Shown here one piece after another: positions 1 to 5,189 of a stretch of DNA of 5,189 nucleotides (positions are counted from its first letter, which is position 1; each line of letters starts with the position of its first letter). The DNA comes from a bacterium (GTDB taxonomy: Bacteria; Babelota; Babeliae; Babelales; JABDEC01), in assembly GCA_947486885.1 (NCBI GenBank), contig CANKVQ010000044.1, positions 1 to 5,189 of the forward strand, read 5' to 3'. The translations under genes were made by a program, and so were the position numbers. The notes below the pieces were generated by a model that saw only the letters and a list, made by a program, of their open reading frames with translations, searched no databases and was not told the origin of the DNA.

Positions 1-64
1 ATTTTTTTAACACGTGCATGATTTTTATAACCCCAAATTTTATAAATTAAATTTTATTAAAAAA

Positions 65-826
65 CTACAAGTCAGCATAGTCAGCATCTGACATTCTAAC
101 GCCTATTGCCACAGCTCTTTCGGGGCTTGATGGTGGCCGCCGTATCGCCATTGGCCGAACTATTATCATTGGCGTATGGACCCTAACGGGTGCTGGTACC
201 GCAGGCATAACTGCTGCTTCTTCTGGCACAATGTCCATTGCCATCGGAAAAACTATTTCATCTAAAGCCTTAGCTTGTCCTGTGGCTACAACAGTTGCTC
301 TGGCTTCATCGCGTACTAGCTCTGCCCGCCGCGCCATCTCGGTCCGCGGATTATCACGTTGCGGTCGCAACTGCAAAATGCTACGCGATTCTTTTTCAGC
401 ATCATCATCATCATAGTCGTCGCTTTTTTTTCTAAGCTTAGCTCCTAATACACTTAAGCTACTCATGCTGCTAACTATATCAGCTACAGCTACAGGGTGC
501 GTGTCTTTGCCTGCGCTAAACACAGTCGTCGCGCGGCTAGCTGATACTAGCATGCTAAAATCACGCATATCAGCATCTTCTTCAACACCAGTGCTTGCCC
601 TAGACGGACCACCAGCTCCTAGACCTAGCCTGCCAGCTCTAGGATAACTCAGCCCTCTGCCACCAGTGCATGAATTAAATGCCATTATTTGACTAGACTC
701 TATTAAACCTGCCAACCCTGAAATTAACCAAAATAGAGCCAAAAAATTGACCCTGCTAACCTGTCTTAATAACATATTTTGACCCAATTTTAAGCTAAAA
801 TTTGATAATATAGAAATTTTATACAT
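65..826 (-). CDS. Unrecognised membrane-anchored or exported protein, low-complexity, 253 aa
   Basis: I do not recognise this protein. The start at 826 is chosen because a GGAGGG Shine-Dalgarno lies 7 bases upstream. The in-frame ATG at 841 overlaps that site and would lie at the very 5' end of the predicted transcript. Residues 1-25 are polar and basic (R21, R25). Residues 26-42 form one hydrophobic segment that could be an uncleaved anchor or a signal peptide; there is no lipobox cysteine. Then follow a Gly/Arg-rich stretch (55-76), an Asp cluster (136-142), a charged likely helix (162-191) and a Pro/Val-rich part (194-235). No catalytic motif is visible. Sample rows give about 28% G+C at 721-780 (the N-terminal codons) but 62% at 301-360 and 58% at 601-660, against 35% in the large channel gene. 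Such a mosaic suggests a fast-evolving or acquired low-complexity body behind a native export segment. An envelope protein or secreted effector is possible but unproven. That the frame is coding is supported by its promoter, ribosome binding site and uninterrupted length. Confidence 0.68.
   Translation of the reverse strand: MYKISILSNFSLKLGQNMLLRQVSRVNFLALFWLISGLAGLIESSQIMAFNSCTGGRGLSYPRAGRLGLGAGGPSRASTGVEEDADMRDFSMLVSASRATTVFSAGKDTHPVAVADIVSSMSSLSVLGAKLRKKSDDYDDDDAEKESRSILQLRPQRDNPRTEMARRAELVRDEARATVVATGQAKALDEIVFPMAMDIVPEEAAVMPAVPAPVRVHTPMIIVRPMAIRRPPSSPERAVAIGVRMSDADYADL
70..87. repeat. Tandem 9-bp duplication at the 3' end of the 253-aa gene
   Basis: AGTCAGCAT occurs twice head to tail. 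Being 9 bases long it keeps frame. It encodes the repetitive acidic C-terminus DADYADL of the minus-strand protein, just before the stop codon. It looks like a slippage duplication. Confidence 0.8.
400..414. repeat. Trinucleotide tract (CAT)5 encoding an Asp run
   Basis: Five consecutive CAT units on the plus strand read as GAT codons on the minus strand and give residues D139-D142 of the 253-aa protein, within the acidic cluster KSDDYDDDDAEK. Changes in unit number would keep the frame and only alter the length of the Asp run. Confidence 0.8.
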
Positions 827-833
827 TAAAGAA

Positions 834-839
834 CCCTCC
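834..839 (-). promoter_or_regulatory. Strong Shine-Dalgarno deciding the start at 826
   Basis: On the minus strand GGAGGG is followed by 7 bases and then ATG at 826. This near-ideal spacing selects Met at 826 over the in-frame ATG at 841, which overlaps the Shine-Dalgarno sequence itself. Confidence 0.85.
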
Positions 840-850
840 ATTTAATAGTT

Positions 851-880
851 ATTTTACGAGATATAATGACTAACTGTCAA
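851..880 (-). promoter_or_regulatory. Sigma70-type promoter of the 253-aa gene
   Basis: On the minus strand a perfect -35 hexamer TTGACA (880-875) is separated by 18 bases from TAAAAT (856-851), a 5/6 match to TATAAT. Transcription would start near 844, giving a leader of about 18 bases that contains the GGAGGG ribosome binding site. Promoter, leader and start codon therefore fit together. Confidence 0.7.
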
Positions 881-917
881 CTGCTACGCCCTAATTACCC
901 CGTTAAAATACTGTTAC

Positions 918-946
918 TTGCAGAATATATGAACCAAGCCTATATT
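918..946 (+). promoter_or_regulatory. Sigma70-type promoter of the 70-aa gene
   Basis: TTGCAG (918-923) and TATATT (941-946) are separated by exactly 17 bases, each hexamer close to consensus. Predicted start near 953 gives a leader of about 50 bases. It points away from the promoter at 851-880, with the two -35 boxes 37 bases apart, so one bound regulator could affect both genes. I see no convincing operator between them. Confidence 0.55.
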
Positions 947-985
947 TAATTTTTAAGTAACTAAAAAATAAAGTTTATAAAAATT

Positions 986-990
986 GGGAG
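986..990 (+). promoter_or_regulatory. Ribosome binding site of the 70-aa gene, long spacing
   Basis: GGGAG lies 13 bases before the ATG at 1004, longer than the usual 5-9 bases. No in-frame ATG, GTG or TTG lies in between, so the ATG at 1004 remains the best start. Translation may be weaker than for the divergent neighbour. Confidence 0.5.
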
Positions 991-1003
991 CAAATTTAAA
1001 ATT

Positions 1004-1216
1004 ATGGAAATTTTACAAAAATTATCAGTCCAGACCAAGAGCCTATTAATTATTATTTTAGGCATAATTTTGCTACTAGATCGATTCGGTTGGTTTCACG
1101 AACTATTAAAGAATTTAATTTTTATCGGTGCACTCTGCTTAATCGCTTATGGTTTAATATTGGGTAAATTTCCAGCTAAGATAGCCCAATTAATTCAAGA
1201 TCGTAAAAAGAACTAA
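1004..1216 (+). CDS. Small two-helix inner-membrane protein, LiaI/LiaF-TM-like, 70 aa
   Basis: The protein has a short amphipathic start (1-12) and a first membrane helix at about 13-25. A D26-R27 turn with an aromatic FGWF loop follows. The second helix spans about 35-54 and is followed by a basic tail ending DRKKN. The pattern, a helix ending in ILGIILLLDRFGW and then a second helix with a glycine-containing YGLILG end, resembles the small LiaI/LiaF-like transmembrane module found in many short bacterial membrane proteins. That resemblance is by eye only. The positive-inside rule puts the basic C-terminus, and probably the N-terminus, in the cytoplasm. The gene has its own promoter and ribosome binding site, diverges from the 253-aa gene and converges on the channel gene. 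The base composition is ordinary for the window. No enzymatic role is suggested; a role in envelope stress or in modulating a membrane partner would be a guess. Confidence 0.75.
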   Translation: MEILQKLSVQTKSLLIIILGIILLLDRFGWFHELLKNLIFIGALCLIAYGLILGKFPAKIAQLIQDRKKN

Positions 1217-1228
1217 TGGTTCGATACA

Positions 1229-1254
1229 CCTGGTATCTCTAACGATATGCCAGG
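1229..1254 (+). other. Hairpin just downstream of the 70-aa gene
   Basis: CCTGG (1229-1233) pairs with CCAGG (1250-1254) and TATC (1234-1237) with GATA (1244-1247), leaving a TG bulge and the loop TCTAAC. It begins 12 bases after the stop codon. No T-run follows, so it is not a standard rho-independent terminator. It could protect a 3' end or be part of the larger fold at 1256-1339. Confidence 0.5.
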
Positions 1255-1255
1255 C

Positions 1256-1339
1256 ACTTACCACGAACGCATTAAGATAAACTATATTTTAGCTAAACTA
1301 GAGATGTATCGTAAATCTTTTTGCACGTTCGTGGTGAGT
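1256..1339. repeat. 14-bp inverted repeat around a 56-base interior
   Basis: ACTTACCACGAACG (1256-1269) is complementary to CGTTCGTGGTGAGT (1326-1339) at 13 of 14 positions. The one mismatch is T1259 against G1336, which is a G-U wobble in plus-strand RNA but an A-C mismatch in minus-strand RNA. The interior contains AAGAT (1274-1278) against ATCTT (1315-1319) and the palindrome TTTAGCTAAA (1288-1297). The right arm lies inside the possible small ORF at 1298-1447 and the left arm beyond its stop. It could be a structured 3' UTR, a small RNA, or the footprint of a small inverted-repeat element. Confidence 0.6.
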
Positions 1340-1447
1340 AGTCCGTATCTCGCGACTAGCCTCAGCATACTGCTCAGTAGTCAACGCCCCAGATTTATAG
1401 CTTTCAGCTAATAGTTGCATATCATGTAAATATTCAGCACTATTCAA
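1298..1447 (-). CDS. Possible SHOCT-like small ORF, 49 aa, weak start
   Basis: The minus strand is open from 1459 to the TAG at 1298-1300. A TTG at 1447 gives 49 residues and an ATG at 1420 gives 40; neither has a strong Shine-Dalgarno (only GAG shortly before the TTG). The reading is persuasive as protein: residues 10-33 read MQLLAESYKSGALTTEQYAE and onward, ending ASREI. They have the leucines, the K-S-G turn, the L-T-x-E-Q-Y step and the charged second helix of SHOCT (short C-terminal) oligomerisation domains. These normally sit at the C-terminus of larger proteins, and an in-frame TAA at 1460-1462 cuts off anything before it here. It may therefore be a genuine tiny protein or the surviving tail of a decayed gene. 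It lies 115 bases downstream of the channel gene on the same strand. The SHOCT resemblance is by eye. Confidence 0.38.
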   Translation of the reverse strand: MNSAEYLHDMQLLAESYKSGALTTEQYAEASREIRTTHHERAKRFTIHL

Positions 1448-1464
1448 GATCTCAGCTTTTTAAT

Positions 1465-1476
1465 TCACAATTGTGA
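1465..1476. promoter_or_regulatory. Perfect 12-bp palindrome, possible operator
   Basis: TCACAATTGTGA is its own reverse complement. It lies between the end of the channel gene and the small ORF at 1298-1447, 17 bases upstream of that ORF's TTG. The symmetry suits a dimeric repressor, but no convincing promoter overlaps it. It is not a CRP site, which has TGTGA and TCACA in the opposite order with a 6-base spacer. Confidence 0.35.
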
Positions 1477-1499
1477 GTCTTTTTGAATTTATTTGAAAA

Positions 1500-1537
1500 T
1501 AGATTTTTAGCCGGGGGTTTTTATCTAACAAAATCTA
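1500..1537 (-). terminator. Weak terminator-like stem-loop after the channel gene
   Basis: Read on the minus strand, TAGATTTT (1537-1530) pairs with AAAATCTA (1507-1500), and TTTTC follows. An alternative fold adds TTAG paired with CTAA, giving 11 pairs with a two-base bulge and a 14-base loop containing CCCCCGG. The stem is AT-rich and the T-run short, so termination would be inefficient and could allow read-through to the small ORF. It begins 26 bases after the channel's stop codon. Confidence 0.35.
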
Positions 1538-1562
1538 GCATTTATAGTCTTAAATTAACCTG

Positions 1563-4500
1563 CTAACTATCGTCACCAAAATCGCCACTGTCACTATCAC
1601 TACTATTACTAGAATCGTAAGCGCTAATAGTTTCGCTAGTTAATTTACGCTTAGCTTTACGACCTGAAGTAGCGCTATCGCCTGCATCTGGCGAAATCAT
1701 GACTCGCGTATGGGCGGCAATTGGGATTCCGTTAGTTCTTAAAGTTGAAACTAATTCGATCTTCAGATCACTCACAATATTCCACTGATTAGCTAAATTT
1801 ACCGAGCTCAAGAAGCCTCGAATTAAAAAGATCATGCCATTCGGATCAAATTCATGTAAACGTACAATCGGTACTGGTGTCTTAAGAATATTAATATCAC
1901 GATCTAGTACACCCAAAATTACCTGCTTAACTAACTTAGGATCAAAGCTATATGGCACCGTAATAAAAAAATCGTCAAACGCAAAAAAGTTCTGCGTATA
2001 GTTCCAGTTATATACTGCCGAACGAATAATTACAGAGTTAGGCACAATAATACTGACTGAGTTTTTGCGTCTAATTACCACAGTTCTGGGCGTAATTTTA
2101 CGGACAATACCCACAATTTCGCCATCGGCTAACTCGATATAATCGCCGATCTTAATCGAACGTTCGATAAGTAATACAAAATAAGCAATAAAGTCGTTGG
2201 CGGGATCTTTAATTGACCATAATAATGCTACACCTAAAACTAAAAACAGATGCCAAACAACTGTCTCGAGTCCAATTGAACCTAAACAAATAAATAGCAC
2301 TATAAACACTATTAAATATTGGCTAATTACTAAAATCGTATTCTGCACGCCACTATTAATTACTAATAAATTAAAAATCGGGCGCAGAACATATCTACTG
2401 AAAATCCAGGAAACGCTAATTCCTAAACCAATAAAGCCCAATATAGTCACTAATAATTTTAAGCTAACCGGAATATCGCCTTGACCGCCAGTAATCTTAA
2501 ATGGGGAGAAAGTATAATATTCACCAATTTTATCTAGTGGATTAAATTGACCCCAAATTTGTGCCAAAATTAAAAAGGCGATAAATAGCGAACTGGCAAA
2601 TAATAACACTAAAAATAAGCCATAGGCTGTTTTAGCATTAGCAAAGCGTTCTTTAGAGCCGTCTTCACTAATTTCAAAAAACAAACGTGCTGAAAGATTA
2701 CGGACTAACCCTTCAGACCACCACAGAATACCAATTAAAATAGCAGTCCAAAGTATTCCAGAAAGCACAAAATAAACTAATTTGCTATAGCCTCCAATAT
2801 AGGGATCACTAAAAATCATGAGTGCTATTACTATAATTAATAATGGATAATAATAACTGTTAATTTTATCGCGAATCCATTTCCAAATGTCACCCTGCCG
2901 AGGAATCAAACTTAAGACTTCTTCGCGCCCAATTAAAAATACGATGGCTGCACGTAAAACTATCGAATAGAAAGCTAAGAATAATTTTGGCAAATCAGAT
3001 TCAAACATGATTTCCATGAATGCTGCACGTAAACAGAAAGTAAAAATCGTGGCATAACTCAAAAATCTTAGTGCCATGACAAATCTATCTTGTAAGATAA
3101 AACTCACAAAAATTTGAGGGTACTTTTGATTTAATTCTTGAAATAAAACTAACATCGAGCGACTTAAATAGATCCAGTATGGAATCGAACACAGATCAAA
3201 AATTAATTTAATAGCCGCATAGTCTGAGCTTAAAGATAAGACTAATAGTGCACTGCTAAACCAAACAGTTAGACTAATTAAATGCTTACTTATAAATTTA
3301 ATTAATAAATCTAAGAGACCAGCTAACCAATATTTACGATCAATTAAATAGACCCAACTAGCTAGCCGTTGCTCAATAATTGGCAAATAAAGGCGTAAAC
3401 TAAGCATGCCTAATAAAATAAATAAGCAAACTACTACTAGCCAAACGATCTGCATCGGATTATTAGCTAGAACAGAAATCGTAGTTTGTAGATGCCCAGC
3501 TGGATCAAAAGATAAGATCACTTTTTTTAAATCTACAACAAATAATCTAAAATCAGGTCCAAGTAGCTTTAAACTATCCCAAGAAATTGCATGCTCTGAA
3601 CGCTGTAAAATCCCACCAATATTATCTAGTCTAATTAAGACTGGTTCGATTTTGCCTAAACTATCTTTCGTAATTGTAATGGCACTGGCATAAGTTTCTA
3701 ACATTTTGTTAAGTAAACTACGTTGCCGATTAATTAGATCTTTAGCTGATACAAACTGGTCACCATATAAACCTGCAATTAAATCCAGAATTTTTTTGTA
3801 GCTAGCCGCACCATGTGAATCGACAAACTCGGTCTGCTGCTTTTGAATGTTATTTACAATTGTTTTAAGATTTTCCAGCGTACGCGTTAAACTATTTAAT
3901 GATTTAGTTGCTTCATCAATTCGCAATTTAAATAGCTCTAAATCCTTATGGGCTTCAACACGATATTCATCATAAATTTCTCGCTCACGCCGCACTGCAG
4001 CCTCAGTGCGAATATTTCGTCGTGAAATCTGATACCATGTTGAAACTACACTGGCATCAATTTTAGCATCACGTACACGTACTCGTAATAAATCTAAAGT
4101 AGCTTCCCATAATTTTAATTCGCGCTGCACGGCCATGAGCTGCTCATTGCGATAAGCTAACTCATAAAGATCTAACTCTGCAACACCATTAATTAACTCT
4201 AGATCCCATTCGTCTAAGGCCCGTCGATCTGGTAAATTAATTTTTTGTTGCTGTAAATATTCTTCGAATTGTTGTTTATATTTTATGACATTTTGCTCAC
4301 CAACACTGATCATTTGCAGCAAATCATCTTGCTGTTGCATTAGACTGGTTTGTAATTGCGCTAAATCTTGCTCAGCTTGCTTTAAATCTTGTTCCGAAAC
4401 GATTAACTTGCGATTAATCTCTTTTAAATTAAGCTGCAAAATATCTGACTTACTTTCTAACCAGTGAATTTTAAGCTCTACTAAATCTAGCATATAGCTT

Positions 4501-5174
4501 AAATCTTTGATTTTTAACTCGGCCAGTTGTTCTTTAAATTGCAATAGTTCTGATTCTAGATCTAATAATTGGGCTTCTTGATGTTTTGACCAACCACTAG
4601 CATGCGCTTCATCACTAAAAGCACTCTGCTCTTTCGCTTTTACCCGCTGCTGACGCTCTAAATCTGCTAAACGTTCTTTTTGTGCACTCAAATCGCGCCG
4701 TATATCATGTCGTGCATTACGTAACTGCGCTAATTGCTCCTGTAACTCAAAAATTGTTTTATGTTGCTCCTGTAATAACCCCAGCTGATACTCAGACTGA
4801 ATTTTTAGTTCAGACTTCTTGGCATATGGATCGGGCAAAATCTCCTGTAAAAAATTAATTTGTTGATTAATTTTTTGGATTAAGTCTTGACGTACAGTTT
4901 GCATACTAGTCATAGTGTGCAACAATTCGCTTAAAAGCGCCGATTGTTTATTTAAAAACTTTTGCTGACTAATCGTTTGATGCTTAGCTAATTGAGTTTT
5001 TGTATCACTTAAGCTAGTTTTTACATTTTCCAAATTTTTTTCAAAATTGGCTTTTAAATTATTATGATTAAATTTTTTCTTTAACTCATCACGATTATGA
5101 ATTAAACGATCAATTTGTAATTGCAAATCTTCAGCGCTACCAGTCACAACTGCTTTAGCATCAGTTTGAGGCAT
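1563..5174 (-). CDS. MscK/MscM-type (KefA family) mechanosensitive channel, possibly 5'-partial
   Basis: This is a large MscS-superfamily channel that would open under membrane tension and let solutes out during osmotic downshock. From the first ATG in the window it has 1203 residues (E. coli MscK has 1120). Residues 14-550 are a Gln/Leu/Lys-rich coiled-coil region, expected to be periplasmic. Eleven membrane segments follow, near 574-596, 631-649, 654-676, 698-718, 728-748, 773-790, 798-820, 850-872, 902-925, 944-964 and 970-1003, the last three being the MscS pore unit. ERSIKIGD (1004-1011) and IIVPNSVI (1042-1049) are the hallmark junction and beta-domain motifs. The C-terminal domain runs to about 1160, then a Ser/Asp-rich tail (1161-1203) ends in SSDSDSGDFGDDS. 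The pore helix lacks the usual Gly-rich GLQ pattern, showing ALLWSIKDPANDF instead. An AGGG lies 10 bases before the ATG, but the frame is open to the window edge and no signal peptide is seen. Eleven helices with a cytoplasmic C-terminus require an exported N-terminus, so the true start may lie upstream. MscK and MscM cannot be told apart here. Confidence 0.92.
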   Translation of the reverse strand: MPQTDAKAVVTGSAEDLQLQIDRLIHNRDELKKKFNHNNLKANFEKNLENVKTSLSDTKTQLAKHQTISQQKFLNKQSALLSELLHTMTSMQTVRQDLIQKINQQINFLQEILPDPYAKKSELKIQSEYQLGLLQEQHKTIFELQEQLAQLRNARHDIRRDLSAQKERLADLERQQRVKAKEQSAFSDEAHASGWSKHQEAQLLDLESELLQFKEQLAELKIKDLSYMLDLVELKIHWLESKSDILQLNLKEINRKLIVSEQDLKQAEQDLAQLQTSLMQQQDDLLQMISVGEQNVIKYKQQFEEYLQQQKINLPDRRALDEWDLELINGVAELDLYELAYRNEQLMAVQRELKLWEATLDLLRVRVRDAKIDASVVSTWYQISRRNIRTEAAVRREREIYDEYRVEAHKDLELFKLRIDEATKSLNSLTRTLENLKTIVNNIQKQQTEFVDSHGAASYKKILDLIAGLYGDQFVSAKDLINRQRSLLNKMLETYASAITITKDSLGKIEPVLIRLDNIGGILQRSEHAISWDSLKLLGPDFRLFVVDLKKVILSFDPAGHLQTTISVLANNPMQIVWLVVVCLFILLGMLSLRLYLPIIEQRLASWVYLIDRKYWLAGLLDLLIKFISKHLISLTVWFSSALLVLSLSSDYAAIKLIFDLCSIPYWIYLSRSMLVLFQELNQKYPQIFVSFILQDRFVMALRFLSYATIFTFCLRAAFMEIMFESDLPKLFLAFYSIVLRAAIVFLIGREEVLSLIPRQGDIWKWIRDKINSYYYPLLIIVIALMIFSDPYIGGYSKLVYFVLSGILWTAILIGILWWSEGLVRNLSARLFFEISEDGSKERFANAKTAYGLFLVLLFASSLFIAFLILAQIWGQFNPLDKIGEYYTFSPFKITGGQGDIPVSLKLLVTILGFIGLGISVSWIFSRYVLRPIFNLLVINSGVQNTILVISQYLIVFIVLFICLGSIGLETVVWHLFLVLGVALLWSIKDPANDFIAYFVLLIERSIKIGDYIELADGEIVGIVRKITPRTVVIRRKNSVSIIVPNSVIIRSAVYNWNYTQNFFAFDDFFITVPYSFDPKLVKQVILGVLDRDINILKTPVPIVRLHEFDPNGMIFLIRGFLSSVNLANQWNIVSDLKIELVSTLRTNGIPIAAHTRVMISPDAGDSATSGRKAKRKLTSETISAYDSSNSSDSDSGDFGDDS

Positions 5175-5189
5175 TAAATTAAAACCCTG

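Noticed and set aside
11..16. CACGTG palindrome near the window start
   Set aside because: It is a six-base palindrome that occurs by chance, with no promoter context and no T-run to make it a terminator.
35..57. Direct repeat AAATTTTAT at 35-43 and 49-57
   Set aside because: It is made only of A and T in an AT-only stretch, so chance repetition is likely. It forms no G/C-containing stem to serve as a terminator for the gene ending at 65.
231..647. Two plus-strand open frames (231-416 and 465-647) opposite the 253-aa gene
   Set aside because: They are Ser/Ala-rich antisense shadows of the GC-rich minus-strand gene, without ribosome binding sites or promoters of their own.
839..841. In-frame ATG at 841 as the start of the 253-aa protein (would give 258 aa)
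   Set aside because: It overlaps the Shine-Dalgarno GGAGGG and lies about 3 bases from the predicted transcript start, whereas the ATG at 826 has ideal spacing.
1218..1230. GGTTCGATACACC resembling a tRNA T-arm
   Set aside because: The flanking five bases do not form a T-stem and no anticodon arm or acceptor stem is present around it.
2197..4467. Plus-strand open frames (2197-2484, 3406-3693, 4285-4467) inside the channel gene
   Set aside because: They lie antisense to well-supported channel domains, have no ribosome binding sites and encode no recognisable protein.
1..5189. CRISPR array, insertion sequence, integrase or defence system
   Set aside because: I saw no regularly spaced repeats, transposase or integrase frames, or defence-type domains on either strand.

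Overview
The window is AT-rich bacterial DNA. A hand count gives about 35% G+C in row 3601-3660 of the large gene. The large gene has the architecture of the proteobacterial MscK/MscM (KefA-type) mechanosensitive channels: a very long coiled-coil region, eleven membrane segments and a C-terminal MscS pore. That points to a Gram-negative, probably a gammaproteobacterium with an AT-rich genome. No rRNA, tRNA or taxon-specific gene is present, so I cannot place it further.

Layout. (1) 1-64 is an AT-only-looking tail with no clear terminator. (2) 65-826, minus strand, is an unrecognised 253-residue protein with one N-terminal hydrophobic segment followed by a low-complexity Ala/Arg/Pro/Asp-rich body. 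Its DNA is far more GC-rich than its surroundings, and it has a strong Shine-Dalgarno and a consensus-like promoter that fix the start. (3) 827-1003 is a divergent promoter region. (4) 1004-1216, plus strand, is a 70-residue two-helix membrane protein resembling the LiaI/LiaF-type transmembrane module. (5) 1217-1562 is about 350 bases with no long gene. It holds a compact hairpin, a 14-bp inverted repeat, a possible 49-residue SHOCT-like small ORF on the minus strand, a perfect 12-bp palindrome and a weak terminator-like stem-loop behind the large gene. (6) 1563-5174, minus strand, is the large MscS-family channel. Its frame stays open to the window edge, and its topology calls for an export signal that is not visible, so its true start may lie outside the window.

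How the genes relate. All three clear genes encode predicted envelope proteins: a channel, a small two-helix membrane protein and a membrane-anchored or exported protein. They are arranged as divergent and convergent units rather than as one operon, so joint function is not demonstrated. The channel presumably releases osmolytes when membrane tension rises. No mobile element, CRISPR array or defence system was seen. The points most worth a second look are the compositionally odd 253-residue protein, the altered pore helix and Ser/Asp-rich tail of the channel, and the structured region 1217-1480.
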